From Kluyvera cryocrescens NBRC 102467 (GTDB lineage Bacteria > Pseudomonadota > Gammaproteobacteria > Enterobacterales > Enterobacteriaceae), in assembly GCF_001571285.1 (NCBI RefSeq), contig NZ_BCTM01000037.1, positions 1-39,399 of the forward strand: DNA of 39,399 nt, given 5' to 3'. The position numbers and the translations under genes are program-made. Below the pieces are notes generated by a model that made no database searches, was not told the DNA's origin, and worked only from the letters and a program-made list of their open reading frames with translations. Below, one piece after another: positions 19,987-29,287 of the stretch (positions within the stretch are counted from its first letter, which is position 1; the number at the start of each line of letters is the position of its first letter).

Positions 19987-20972
19987 GCCCACTTCCCGGT
20001 AGAACGCGGGGGACAAAAGAGAGTGCCATTATGTACCATCTCCGAGTACCGCAAACGGCAGAAGAGTTAGATCAGTATTACCAGTTCCGCTGGGAAATGC
20101 TGCGTAAACCCTTACATCAACCCAAAGGTTCCGAGCGCGATGCCTGGGACGCGATGGCGCATCACCAGATGGTGGTGGACGAAGAAGGAAGGCTGGTGGC
20201 CGTCGGGCGGCTATACATTAACGCCGACAGCGAAGCCTCTATCCGCTTTATGGCGGTGCACCCTGATGTACAGGATAAAGGCCTGGGGACGCTGATTGCG
20301 ATGACCCTGGAGTCTGTTGCCCGTCAGGAAGGGGTTAAGCGTGTGACCTGTAGCGCCCGTGAAGACGCGGTACCGTTTTTTGCCAAGCTCGGCTTTGTGA
20401 ATCAGGGTGAAATTACCACCCCGCAAACAACGCCGGTCCGCCACTTTCTGATGATTAAACCGGTCGCCTCGTTGGATGATATCCTGCATCGCGGTGACTG
20501 GTGCGCACAGCTACAGCAGGCCTGGTACGATCATATTCCGCTGAGCGAAAAGATGGGCGTGCGTATCCAGCAGTATACCGGGCAAAAATTTATTACCACC
20601 ATGCCGGAAACCGGCAACCAGAATCCGCACCATACGCTGTTCGCCGGCAGCCTGTTTTCCCTGGCCACGCTGACCGGCTGGGGGCTGATTTGGCTAATGC
20701 TACGCGAGCGCCATCTTGGCGGTACCATTATTCTTGCCGATGCACATATTCGCTATAGCCGGCCAATCACCGGCAGGCCCACGGCCATTGCCGATCTGGG
20801 GTCGTTAAGCGGCGATCTGGATCGTCTGGCAAGAGGCCGTAAAGCGCGCGTTCAGATGCAAGTTGAGCTGTTTGGCGACGACTCACCGGGCGTGATATTC
20901 GAAGGCACTTATATTGTGTTGCCTGCCAAACCTTTTGGCGCCTACGAAGAGGGTGGAAACGAGGAGGAGTAA
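19983..20972 (+). CDS. fabY: Fatty-acid biosynthesis protein FabY (YiiD), GNAT-thioesterase fusion
   Basis: The 329-residue protein (same as E. coli) combines an N-terminal GNAT acetyltransferase domain (about 20-160, with [16 protein letters not shown] as the acetyl-CoA loop) and a C-terminal YiiD/hotdog thioesterase-like domain (about 185-320, [20 protein letters not shown]). E. coli FabY is reported to supply an alternative route for starting fatty-acid synthesis when FabH is absent. ATG 19983 overlaps the dtd stop; a longer frame upstream would run inside dtd. No clear terminator lies in the 27 bp before the convergent esterase gene. Confidence 0.94.
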   Translation: MSPLPGRTRGTKESAIMYHLRVPQTAEELDQYYQFRWEMLRKPLHQPKGSERDAWDAMAHHQMVVDEEGRLVAVGRLYINADSEASIRFMAVHPDVQDKGLGTLIAMTLESVARQEGVKRVTCSAREDAVPFFAKLGFVNQGEITTPQTTPVRHFLMIKPVASLDDILHRGDWCAQLQQAWYDHIPLSEKMGVRIQQYTGQKFITTMPETGNQNPHHTLFAGSLFSLATLTGWGLIWLMLRERHLGGTIILADAHIRYSRPITGRPTAIADLGSLSGDLDRLARGRKARVQMQVELFGDDSPGVIFEGTYIVLPAKPFGAYEEGGNEEE

Positions 20973-20999
20973 AGCAAGACTCTACTCTTCCTGGCGTTA

Positions 21000-21917
21000 T
21001 CAGACACCGAGCCTGGCGCTTCGCCAGGCTACGTCTCGCATCGCATCCCGAGCTGCCTGGCTTATACCCCCTAGCTGGAAAAACCCGTGGATCACGCCCA
21101 GGTATCGCTGACAGGTGCAGGATACGCCTTGTTCCGTCAACCGTTGATACAGTGCTTCGCCTTCATCACGCAGCGGGTCGTATTCCGCGGTGATGATATG
21201 CACCAGCGGCAAGCCGCTGAAATCATCTCGCCAGAGCGGGCTGGCTTCTGGATGCTGTGTGTCGGTGTCGGAAAGATACAGTTCATAACCAGAAAGCAGC
21301 GTATCTCGCGTAATGATGTAGTCTTCGCCGTTACTGACGTAGCTCGCGCAACGGGCGGTGGCATCGAGCATAGGGTAAATCAGCAGCAATTGTGCCGGAG
21401 ACCATTGCCCTACGGCTTTCAGTCGTAAAGCAGTAATGAGCGCCAGATGCCCGCCCGCGCTATCCCCAGCAAGGGTGATTTTGTCAGCCATAACGCCAAG
21501 CCGTTGGGCATATTGATGGATGAGATTGGCTCCTCGCTCCGCATCGTCATGAGCGGCAGGGAAAACATGTTCGGGGGCGAGACGATACTGTACGGCGATA
21601 ACCCGGCAGCCGCTGTAAAAAGCCAACTGCCGTAGCTGATTATCGTGGGTGGCAAAGCCGCCGCTAATAAAGCAGCCGCCATGATAGTAGATAATGCAAG
21701 GAAGAGAGTGCGTGGCATTGAGCGGTGATATCACGCGAAACGTCATGCCTTCCAGTACGATATCCTCTGATGTCACCCGTAATTCTTTCTCGCCGGCCAG
21801 AATCGTGCTGGCGATATAGCCAGCTCGCCGGTCATCAATATTCTGCCGTCGCGAAGAGGGGCGGCCCGCCGCCATAAATTCAGCAACCTGCGCCGCAATA
21901 CCCTTTTCCAGTGCCAT
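21000..21917 (-). CDS. HSL-family alpha/beta-hydrolase (esterase/lipase)
   Basis: The 305-residue cytosolic protein has the hormone-sensitive-lipase layout: oxyanion motif HGG at residues 79-81, nucleophile elbow GDSAGG with Ser153, Asp247 in DPLRDE, and His277 in VIHGFF. The usual HGGG is HGGC here. The family acts on short acyl esters or acetylated small molecules; the substrate is unknown. E. coli has no such gene between fabY and fdhE. AAGGAG precedes the ATG, and directly upstream lies a LexA-box-like palindrome, so SOS control is possible. It is probably monocistronic, converging on fabY. Confidence 0.88.
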   Translation of the reverse strand: MALEKGIAAQVAEFMAAGRPSSRRQNIDDRRAGYIASTILAGEKELRVTSEDIVLEGMTFRVISPLNATHSLPCIIYYHGGCFISGGFATHDNQLRQLAFYSGCRVIAVQYRLAPEHVFPAAHDDAERGANLIHQYAQRLGVMADKITLAGDSAGGHLALITALRLKAVGQWSPAQLLLIYPMLDATARCASYVSNGEDYIITRDTLLSGYELYLSDTDTQHPEASPLWRDDFSGLPLVHIITAEYDPLRDEGEALYQRLTEQGVSCTCQRYLGVIHGFFQLGGISQAARDAMRDVAWRSARLGV

Positions 21918-21932
21918 AACACTCTCCTTGTT

Positions 21933-21952
21933 AACTGTTTATTTATACAGTT
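21933..21952 (-). promoter_or_regulatory. Candidate LexA (SOS) box upstream of the esterase gene
   Basis: AACTGTTTATTTATACAGTT contains CTGT-N8-ACAG with an all-A/T spacer. This is the core LexA operator pattern (16 of 20 matches to the E. coli consensus TACTGTATATATATACAGTA by my count). It lies 16-35 nt upstream of the ATG, and on the minus strand it contains TATAAA, a likely -10 element, so bound repressor would cover the promoter. A local regulator with a similar palindrome is the alternative. Confidence 0.55.
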
Positions 21953-22080
21953 ATATCCTGGTTCTTCGGTGATGAAAATGAGGTGTTGAGGTTTATTGCT
22001 GATTTCGGAAAGAGGATCGCAAAAGGCGAGGAGAGGGGATGAAAAAGGGAAAAGCGCGCTGCGCTGTTTCGTGGTGTAAT

Positions 22081-22105
22081 TAGCCGGGCTGAGTTTGCCC
22101 GGCTA
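22081..22105 (-). terminator. Hairpin after fdhE, possible terminator
   Basis: TAGCCGGGC pairs with GCCCGGCTA, 12 nt beyond the fdhE stop on the minus strand. No long T run follows (CTAATTAC), so it may be a weak terminator or an mRNA 3'-end stabiliser. Confidence 0.5.
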
Positions 22106-22116
22106 GAGTTTGCGAT

Positions 22117-23046
22117 TTATTCGCCTTCACCCGGGAACAAGAACGGGTTGATAGAGCTACGGGCGAACCCTTCCTGCTCCATTCGCGCGTCCAGTACCAG
22201 TGAGGCGAGGTCGTCTGCGACCGCTTCGACTTTCGGGTCTTTTTCCTGATAGAGAATCTTCAGGTAAGTGCCGCAATCGCCACAGCTTTCGGCTTTGACG
22301 GAAGCCTGCTCGTTGTCCAGCGACCAGTAGTGCAGGTCACGGCTCTGCTCGCAGTTGCTGCATTTCACGCGTACCACGTGCCATTCGGTTTCACACAGGT
22401 TGCAGTGCAGGTAGCGAAGCCCCTGGGTGGTACCAATCTGTACCATGCTGGACACCGGCATTGAACCGCAAACCGGGCAGAACTGACGCTGTTCGCCGTA
22501 TTCCGCGCGGGCTTTACCTGGAATGAGGCTTGCCATCTGCGCCCAGTAGAGTGACAGAGCGGCCCAGATAAACGGCGCTTTGTCGCTGCTGACGGAGGCG
22601 AAGTCGGATGCAAACAGCGCGCTGGCCATTTTCTCCAGCTCCTGTTCGGAGGCTTTTTCCAGGTTTTCAATCACAGCTAGCGCCGGGCCGCTCATTTCCG
22701 GCTTCAGCTCGGCAATCATGGATTGCAGCAGCGTGTGCCAGTGTTTGTCGCGCGGCAGAACGTGAATATCCAGCGGCGGTTTACCCTGGTCATTCGCTTC
22801 TTTCAGACGTGCTGTTAGATCCATCCGCAGCGGGTGGTCATACAGCACCACTTCCTGCGCGTGGGCGATAAGCGCGGCAAAGCGCAGGTAATCGCCTAAC
22901 GGATTGTTCTCTGCCAGCTCGCGCAGACGTTCAGCACGGCGGTTATAGAGGTTCTTGAGTCTGGGGAATAGTAACGGCGGAATTACTTCCGCCGTGCGTT
23001 TCTCGCTCGAACCCAGCTCATCTTGCGGGATTATGCGGATACTCAT
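22117..23046 (-). CDS. fdhE: Formate dehydrogenase accessory protein FdhE
   Basis: The 309-residue cytosolic protein carries the FdhE zinc/iron-ribbon signatures: [27 protein letters not shown] and [11 protein letters not shown], four CxxC pairs in order between about residues 187 and 265. FdhE is needed for active respiratory formate dehydrogenases and interacts with their catalytic subunits; E. coli FdhE binds iron. The start overlaps the fdoI stop as ATGA, making it the last gene of fdoGHI-fdhE, as in E. coli. Confidence 0.97.
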   Translation of the reverse strand: MSIRIIPQDELGSSEKRTAEVIPPLLFPRLKNLYNRRAERLRELAENNPLGDYLRFAALIAHAQEVVLYDHPLRMDLTARLKEANDQGKPPLDIHVLPRDKHWHTLLQSMIAELKPEMSGPALAVIENLEKASEQELEKMASALFASDFASVSSDKAPFIWAALSLYWAQMASLIPGKARAEYGEQRQFCPVCGSMPVSSMVQIGTTQGLRYLHCNLCETEWHVVRVKCSNCEQSRDLHYWSLDNEQASVKAESCGDCGTYLKILYQEKDPKVEAVADDLASLVLDARMEQEGFARSSINPFLFPGEGE

Positions 23047-23678
23047 TCAGATGACTTTTCCTGTTTCTGGCGGACTTCACGGTACCAGCGCGGGTGATGT
23101 TTCTTCGCCCATGAACTGGTTACCCATCCTTCCACCATCGCGGTAATGGTGCCTTTCACCCAAAGGGCGGCGTAAATATGCACCATGATAACCACAATTA
23201 ACGCCACTGCGGCAAATGAATGCAGCATTAACGCAAATCGGATCACCGGGATTGAGAAAGCAGGCGCAAAGTACGGACGCCAGATAATCACACCGCTTAC
23301 CAGCAGCAGCACCAGGAAGATAATCGCCGCCCAGAATACGCATTTCTGGCCGAAGTTATAACGCCCGGTATCACCTACTTCCTCGTTGACGACGATCTTA
23401 CGAATATTCTTCGCCCAAAAGATATCATCCCGATTGATTAGATTGTGGTGCCAGTAGCGGAAAAACATGATGATAAACGAAGCAAACATGATCACGCCGA
23501 CAAACGGGTGCAGAATTCGCGCCAGCTGTGGAGTGCCCATGATTTGCATTAACCAGTTGAAGGAAGGGAAGAAAAATCCCAACCCGCTCACCGCCGCCAG
23601 AATGAAGCAGAAGGCGGTGACCCAGTGGTTGATGCGTTCCGGCGCCGTATAGCGCACGATGGTGTCACGTTTTTTCAT
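23043..23678 (-). CDS. fdoI: Formate dehydrogenase-O cytochrome b556 subunit FdoI
   Basis: FdoI anchors the enzyme in the inner membrane and passes electrons from FdoH to quinone through two b-type haems. The 211 residues hold four hydrophobic segments (about 15-35, 50-75, 110-135, 148-172). Histidines suited for haem ligation occur in [14 protein letters not shown] and [18 protein letters not shown]. The start overlaps fdoH by 4 nt. The length matches E. coli FdoI. Confidence 0.97.
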   Translation of the reverse strand: MKKRDTIVRYTAPERINHWVTAFCFILAAVSGLGFFFPSFNWLMQIMGTPQLARILHPFVGVIMFASFIIMFFRYWHHNLINRDDIFWAKNIRKIVVNEEVGDTGRYNFGQKCVFWAAIIFLVLLLVSGVIIWRPYFAPAFSIPVIRFALMLHSFAAVALIVVIMVHIYAALWVKGTITAMVEGWVTSSWAKKHHPRWYREVRQKQEKSSE

Positions 23679-24577
23679 TTGCGCACCTCATCGTTCTCTT
23701 CATGCAGATTGTCTTCTTCCTCTTCAGCACGGTTTGGACCGACACCGACGTAGTGGAAGACACTCGCTGCAAACGTCGCGGCAAAGCCGATAGCCGCCAG
23801 CGGTTTCCAGATGCCTTTCCAGAATTTCACGGTGGCGCTGATTTCCGGGTTCTCCGGCAGCCCGTGATACAGATTTGGCTTGTCGGCATGATGCAGCACG
23901 TACATGACGTGCGTACCGCCCACGCCAGCCGGGTCGTACAGACCGGCATTGTCATAGCCGCGGGTTTTCAGTTCAGCGACGCGTTCGCCCGCCAGCACCT
24001 TCATATCCTCTTTGGAACCAAAGTGGATAGCGCCGGTTGGGCAGGTTTTCACGCAGGCCGGTTCCTGGCCAACCGTTACGCGGTCGACGCACAGCGTACA
24101 TTTGTAGACGCGGTTGTCTTCCGGGTTGAGGCGCGGCACGTTGAACGGGCAGCCGGCAATGCAATAGCCGCAGCCAATGCACTGCTCTGACTGGAAGTCG
24201 ACGATACCGTTGGCATACTGAATGATAGCCCCTTCCGACGGACATGCCTTCAGGCAGCCCGGGTCGGCGCAGTGCATGCAGCCATCCTTACGGATAAGCC
24301 ATTCCAGTTTGTCGTTCTGCTCCACTTCCGAAAAACGCATCACCGTCCAGGATTTGGCGGTCAAATCGGCCGGGTTATCGTAAACCCCGACGTTGCTACC
24401 GATTTCATCGCGGATGTCGTTCCACTCCGAACAGGCCACCTGACAAGCTTTACAGCCGATGCAGGTGGTGACGTCGATGAGCTTCGCCACCTCTTCCTGG
24501 TGATCCCGCGCCTGAGGCGCGGGGGTGAAACCGTTAGTGGCGGAACGACGGATAATGTCTTGAGATTGATAAGCCAT
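23675..24577 (-). CDS. fdoH: Formate dehydrogenase-O iron-sulfur subunit FdoH
   Basis: The 300-residue subunit carries four [4Fe-4S] clusters. Cys motifs begin [11 protein letters not shown] (Cys39, 42, 45, 49), then [31 protein letters not shown] and CTLCVDRV with [10 protein letters not shown] single C-terminal membrane helix (about residues 255-280, [20 protein letters not shown]) fixes it to the membrane with the catalytic side in the periplasm. It is separated from fdoG by 12 bp. It reaches the periplasm by hitch-hiking on the Tat signal of FdoG. Confidence 0.98.
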   Translation of the reverse strand: MAYQSQDIIRRSATNGFTPAPQARDHQEEVAKLIDVTTCIGCKACQVACSEWNDIRDEIGSNVGVYDNPADLTAKSWTVMRFSEVEQNDKLEWLIRKDGCMHCADPGCLKACPSEGAIIQYANGIVDFQSEQCIGCGYCIAGCPFNVPRLNPEDNRVYKCTLCVDRVTVGQEPACVKTCPTGAIHFGSKEDMKVLAGERVAELKTRGYDNAGLYDPAGVGGTHVMYVLHHADKPNLYHGLPENPEISATVKFWKGIWKPLAAIGFAATFAASVFHYVGVGPNRAEEEEDNLHEENDEVRK

Positions 24578-24589
24578 AGGTCGTCTCCG

Positions 24590-27500
24590 TTACACCTTTT
24601 CCACGTTCACGAGGAAGGACTTAAACTCCGGCGTTTGCGTGTTCGCATCGCCGACGAATGGCGTCAATGTGTTGGCGATAAAGCCTTTTTTCGCCACACC
24701 TTCATAGCCCCAGTGGATTGGAATACCGATAGTGTCGATATCCTTACCGTCAACTTTCAGCGTGCGAATACGCTTGGTCACCACCGCCTTAGCCTTGATG
24801 TAGCCACGGTTGGAGGAGACCCTAACGGTATCGCCGTGCGCGATGCCGAGTTTATTTGCCAGCTTCTCACCGATCTCGACAAACTGCTCCGGCTGAGCGA
24901 TAGCGTTCAGCAGCGCATGCTTGGTCCAGTAGTGGAAGTGCTCGGTTAAACGATAGGTGGTACCGACGTACGGGAACTTGTCCGCTTTACCCAACGCTTC
25001 CTTATCGCCTTTAAAGATACGGGCGGCAGGGTTGGAGATAACGTTCGGGTGCAGCGGGTTGGTACCCAGCGGCGTTTCAAACGGTTCGTAGTGTTCCGGG
25101 AACGGACCTTCCGCCATCTTATCGAGGGCAAACAGACGTCCCATCCCTTCCGGCTGCATGATAAACGGCCCCACGTTGCTGCCTGGTGCGGCGGCACTGT
25201 AGTCCGGAATATCCACGCCGCCCCACTTCGCGCCGTCCCATTTCAGGAGCTGACGCTTCGGATCCCACGGTTTACCCTGCGGGTCTGCGGAAGCACGGTT
25301 ATACAGAATGCGGCGGTTCAGAGGCCATGCCCAGGCCCAGCCCAGCGTGTTGCCAAGGCCGGATGGATCGGCGTTATCGCGGCGCGCCATCTGGTTGCCA
25401 TCAGGCGTCCAGCTACCGGCGAAGATCCAGCAGCCGCTCGCGGTGGTGCCGTCATCGCGCAGTTGGGCAAACGAGCTAAGCTGTTGGCCTTTCTTCACGA
25501 TAACTCCGCCGGTGGCCGGGTCGATAATATCGGCCAGCGCCTTGCCGTTGCTCTCCATCGCCACTTCCTCAGACGCCGGCTCTTCTGGCGTCGAGTAGTT
25601 CCAGGTCATGTTCAGCACCTGCTCTGGAACCGGCCCCCCCTCTTCGGCGTACATCTTGCGCAAGCGTAAGAAGATACCGGCCAGGATCTCACCGTCGGTT
25701 CTGGCAATCCCCGGGGCATCGGCGCCTTTCCAGTGCCACTGCAGCCAGCGGCCGGAGTTGACGATAGAGCCATTTTCTTCGGCGAAACAAGTCGATGGCA
25801 GACGGAACACTTCGGTCTGAATTTTCGATGGGTCGACATCGTTCGACTCACCGTGGTTCTGCCAGAACGTTGACGTCTCCGTGTTGAGCGGATCGATGGT
25901 CACCAGGAACTTCAGTTTCGACAGTGACGCGACAATCTTATTCTTGTTCGGGAATGAGGCGACCGGGTTAAAGCCCTGGCAGATATAGCCGTTGACCTTG
26001 CCCTGGTTCATCATTTCGAAGTACTGCAGGACGTCATACCCTTTATCCCACTTCGGCAGCCAGTCAAAGCCCCAGCTGTTTTCTGCCGTGGCTTTGTCGC
26101 CGTAGAAGGATTTCATCATCGAGACGAAGAATTTCGGGTAGTTGCCCCAGTAGTTAACCTGGCCATCCAGCAGCGGTTTTGGCGTATTGGCGGCGAGATA
26201 GGTTTGCAGGTCAGCCTGCTTCTCGCTTGGCAACGTCATATATCCCGGCAGGCTCTGAGACAGCAGCCCAAGGTCAGTCAGACCCTGAATATTGGAGTGA
26301 CCACGCAGGGCGTTCACGCCGCCGCCGGCCATCCCCATGTTACCCAGCAGCAGCTGGATCATCGCCATAGTACGGATGTTCTGGGCGCCAATAGAGTGCT
26401 GAGTCCAGCCCAGTGCATACAGGAACGACGCGGTTTTATCGTGGGCACTGGTTTCTGCGATGTACTCGCAGACCTTCAGGAAATCCGCTTTTGGCGTACC
26501 GCAAATCTGTTCAACCACTTCCGGCGTGTAGCGGGAAATATGCTGCTTCAACAGATTCCAGACGCAGCGTGGATGGCTGAGAGTGGTATCGCGTTTGGCG
26601 TGACCGTTCTCATCCAGCTCGTAGTTCCAGGACGTTTTATCGTACTTACGCGCTTCTGGGTCATAACCGCTGAACAGGCCATCGTCAAAGCTAAAGTCTT
26701 CGCGCACGATAAGGCTGGCGTTGGTATAGGCTTCGGTGTACTCGCGGTTGAATTTTTCGTTATTCAACAGGTACAGCATGACGCCTGACAGGAAGGTAAT
26801 GTCAGTACCGGAGCGAATAGGGGCGTAGAAATCCGCCACTGACGCGGTACGCGTAAAGCGGGGATCGATAACAATCAGCTTCGCGCCATTATGGATCTTG
26901 GCTTCCATCGCCCAGCGGAATCCCACCGGATGCGCTTCTGCCGCGTTCCCACCCATCACCACGATGAGGTTGGCGTTCTTCATGTCGACCCAGTGGTTGG
27001 TCATCGCACCGCGACCAAATGTTGGAGCAAGACTTGCTACCGTTGGTCCGTGTCAGACACGCGCCTGGTTGTCGACCGCGAGCATACCCAGCGCGCGAGT
27101 GAATTTCTGTGTTAAATAGCCAGTTTCGTTACTAGATGCCGAAGCGCACAGCATACCGGTGGAGAGCCAACGGTTGACGGTGGTACCCGCATCGTTCTTT
27201 TCAATAAAGTTGGCATCGCGGTCGGCTTTCATCAGTTTAGAGATGCGGTCAAATGCCTCATCCCAACTGATTTGTTGCCATTTATCGGAGCCTGGCGCGC
27301 GATATTCTGGATACTTCAGGCGGCTTTCGGAGTGGATAAAGTCCACCAGACCTGCGCCTTTCGGGCACAGTGCACCACGGTTTACCGGGTGATCCGGGTC
27401 CCCTTCGATATGGAAAATTGAGGCTTTCGCGTTTTTTGCGCCGTCGCCGAGGCTATACATTAAAAGCCCACAACCGACAGAGCAGTAAGTGCAGGTGTTA

Positions 27501-27640
27501 CGGGTTTCGCGGGTGCGCAGCAATTTGTACTGCCGTGTTTCCGCGAGTGCGATTCCTGGGGCAAAGCCCAGCGCCGCTGCCGTGGTTCCTGCCATACCGC
27601 CAGCGCAGATCTTAAAGAACTGCCTTCTGCTGACCTGCAT
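24590..27640 (-). CDS. fdoG: Formate dehydrogenase-O catalytic subunit FdoG (selenoprotein)
   Basis: The gene encodes a 1016-residue Mo-bis-MGD enzyme that oxidises formate to CO2 in the periplasm. An in-frame TGA at 27053-27055 (residue 196, in NQARV-Sec-HGPTVAS) encodes selenocysteine. The frame continues unbroken to 24590, and a SECIS-like hairpin follows the TGA, so this is one gene and not two. The N terminus has a Tat signal (RRQFFKICAGG) and then a [4Fe-4S] motif (CTYCSVGCGLL). FdoG heads the operon fdoGHI-fdhE, needs MobA, FdhD and FdhE, and is the aerobic/nitrate-respiring isoenzyme by synteny with E. coli fdo. Confidence 0.98.
27013..27055 (-). other. Selenocysteine codon and SECIS element in fdoG
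   Basis: The UGA at 27055-27053 is followed on the minus strand by CACGGACCAACGGTAGCAAG and then TCTTGCTCC, where AGCAAG pairs with CUUGCU. This matches the E. coli fdhF/fdnG/fdoG SECIS layout bound by SelB. Confidence 0.92.
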
Positions 27641-28059
27641 GGTTAGCTCCTTGTTTCGACATTGTCATTGCTTGTAGTTTTTCTTCGCCGGGGTGTGGCA
27701 AAGGTACTGAATCCTGCTATGCCCTCAATTCCTGGAGGGCTTTGATTCAGAATACCACATTATCGGTAGGCTTGTTCCAATGCGGTTAATGACAGGTGAA
27801 TGGATTTTGCTCGTATTAACATTGAACTGCGATGTCGATCGCAAAATAGTCTGATTTTCAGCGCTTTTTGGTACATCATTAACGGCTTTAACCATAAGGG
27901 GTTAGCAAGTCTTCGCCAGGTTTTTGTCCGCGATCAGACATCAAAAATCGGAATTGAGCGTTATTGCACCACAAACTTGATCCATAATAAGCCTCAATTC
28001 CCTCATGTTGTGATGGAATAGATGCCCCGTATTTCCCGACGTTGTTCAGAGTATTTGCC
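27641..28059. promoter_or_regulatory. fdoG-fdhD divergent intergenic region
   Basis: This 419-bp gap separates the two divergent genes and must hold both promoters. Structures seen: a two-tier hairpin at 27707-27750 (listed separately) and a 6-bp inverted repeat TGCGAT/ATCGCA at 27828-27843. I cannot assign promoters or named operators by eye. No credible small gene was seen. Confidence 0.6.
27707..27750 (-). promoter_or_regulatory. Two-tier hairpin in the fdoG leader region
   Basis: CTGAATC (27707-27713) pairs with GATTCAG (27744-27750). Inside, GCCCTC (27721-27726) pairs with GAGGGC (27735-27740). The structure lies 67-110 nt upstream of the fdoG ATG. No T run follows on the minus strand, so it is not a plain terminator. 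It would be a 5'-leader structure if the fdoG promoter lies further upstream. Confidence 0.5.
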
Positions 28060-28899
28060 GTGTTTAATGTTAAAGATGAAGTCGAGCCCAAATCCACGTT
28101 CCAGTTGATTGGTGCGGTCGAGCGTTCTGTCTTCAGAAGGCCACAAATTATGCAACCCACCCAGGATATTCTCGCCGAAGAAGTTCCCGTTGCGTTGGTC
28201 TACAACGGCATTTCACACGTCGTAATGATGGCGACGCCAAAAGACCTTGAAGCCTTTGCTATCGGCTTCTCGCTGTCGGAAGGGATTATCGAGCATCCTC
28301 GGGAAATTTTCGGTATCGAAGTGGTACCAGCCTGCAACGGTATGGAGGTTCGTATTGAACTGTCCAACCGCCGATTTATGGGGCTTAAAGAGCGCCGCCG
28401 CGCGCTAGCTGGGCGGACGGGCTGTGGCGTTTGTGGTGTTGAACAACTCAATGATATTGGTAAACCTATCAAGCCGTTGCCTTTTAGCCAAACGTTCGAT
28501 TTAGCCTACCTCGACCATGCGCTCCGCCATTTAAATGACGTTCAGCCCGTCGGCCGTGAAACCGGCTGTACTCATGCTGCGGCCTGGATTATGCCATCGG
28601 GTGAACTGGTGGGTGGGCACGAAGACGTTGGCCGCCACGTAGCGCTTGATAAACTGCTAGGGCATCGGGCAAAAGAAGGTGCCATTTGGCAGGCAGGGGC
28701 TGCACTGGTCTCCAGTCGCGCCAGTTACGAAATGGTGCAAAAGTCGGCGATGTGCGGCGTTGAGATTCTGTTTGCCGTCTCTGCGGCGACCACGCTGGCG
28801 GTGGAAGTTGCCGAACGCTGCAACCTGACGCTGGTGGGATTCTGTAAGCCGGGAAGAGCGACAATTTACACGCATCCACAGCGATTGATTGGTGCCTAA
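28060..28899 (+). CDS. fdhD: Formate dehydrogenase sulfur carrier/accessory protein FdhD
   Basis: FdhD passes sulfur from IscS to the molybdenum cofactor of formate dehydrogenases. The two essential cysteines are in [13 protein letters not shown] (about residues 116-128). The [17 protein letters not shown] and [12 protein letters not shown] blocks are intact. The start is uncertain: GTG 28060 gives 279 residues, with AEEVPV at the same distance from the start as in E. coli (277). A TTG at 28042 and an ATG at 28150 are in frame but fit less well. The first 35 residues differ from E. coli; the rest is close. It diverges from fdoG. Confidence 0.93.
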   Translation: MFNVKDEVEPKSTFQLIGAVERSVFRRPQIMQPTQDILAEEVPVALVYNGISHVVMMATPKDLEAFAIGFSLSEGIIEHPREIFGIEVVPACNGMEVRIELSNRRFMGLKERRRALAGRTGCGVCGVEQLNDIGKPIKPLPFSQTFDLAYLDHALRHLNDVQPVGRETGCTHAAAWIMPSGELVGGHEDVGRHVALDKLLGHRAKEGAIWQAGAALVSSRASYEMVQKSAMCGVEILFAVSAATTLAVEVAERCNLTLVGFCKPGRATIYTHPQRLIGA

Positions 28900-29027
28900 A
28901 TAATATTCAATTATTTTGACAGATAACAGCAAATCCTTCCGCTTTTAGTTGATGGAGATGTGACCTATTATTTATCACATCAAGGCGAGACGCCTTATCC
29001 AAACAACTAAGTTAAAGGGTTTATATC

Positions 29028-29240
29028 ATGAAAAGCATCAAAACTTTCGTTGCAGTTATCGCTCTGGCTACTTCATTCGGTTCTTTTGCAGCCCAAACCG
29101 TGACCGCAACCGCCTCTACCATTGATGGCGCAGAAGCGAAAATTGCTGCTCAGGCTGAACAAGCAGGTGCAAGCTCTTACAAAATTACCCAGGCCTATGC
29201 CGGTAACCGCGTGCACATGACTGCTGAACTGAGCAAATAA
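29028..29240 (+). CDS. Small secreted YdgH/BhsA/McbA-like (DUF1471) protein, copy 1
   Basis: The 70-residue precursor has a Sec signal peptide (MKSIKTFVAVIALATSFGSFA-A, cleavage near residue 21). A mature part of about 49 residues follows with the DUF1471 pattern: TVTATASTIDGAEAKIAAQA, SSYKITQAYAGNRVHMTAELSK. Members (BhsA, McbA, YhcN, YahO, YjfN) are periplasmic stress-response proteins of the enterics; the exact role of this one is unknown. AAAGGG precedes the ATG by 8 nt. The upstream part holds a 7-bp inverted repeat GATGTGA/TCACATC (28957-28981). A nearly identical gene lies at 34312 (Ala58 here, Ser58 there). Confidence 0.9.
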   Translation: MKSIKTFVAVIALATSFGSFAAQTVTATASTIDGAEAKIAAQAEQAGASSYKITQAYAGNRVHMTAELSK

Positions 29241-29257
29241 GCCGTCAGCCACTGTCG

Positions 29258-29283
29258 AAAGAGCGCCCTTGGGGCGCTTTTTT
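29258..29283 (+). terminator. Terminator of DUF1471 copy 1
   Basis: AGCGCCC (29262-29268) pairs with GGGCGCT (29272-29278) across a 3-nt loop, followed by six T residues. The A-rich left flank may let it also act on frvR from the other strand. Confidence 0.9.
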
Positions 29284-29287
29284 GTTT

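Larger units (their letters stand above)
28907..29283 (+). repeat. 377-bp direct repeat, copy 1 (left of frv)
   Basis: This block is identical to 34191-34567 at 375 of 377 positions. The differences are C29189/T34473 and G29199/T34483. It begins 8 nt after the fdhD stop and ends in the T run of a terminator, 5 nt before the frvR stop codon. It contains the upstream region, gene and terminator of a small YdgH/BhsA-like protein. Confidence 0.98.

Noticed and set aside
21010-21030. AGCCTGGCG/CGCCAGGCT hairpin between fabY and the esterase as a terminator
   Set aside because: It is inside the last codons of the esterase gene and has no T run on either strand. It might still stabilise mRNA ends.
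27053-27055. fdoG read as two genes or a pseudogene because of an internal TGA
   Set aside because: The context V-TGA-H with a SECIS-like hairpin and a total of 1016 residues matches the known selenoprotein.
28957-28981. CRP site in the DUF1471 upstream region (TGTGA...TCACA)
   Set aside because: The half-sites are 11 nt apart, not 6. It is an inverted repeat but not a CRP operator.
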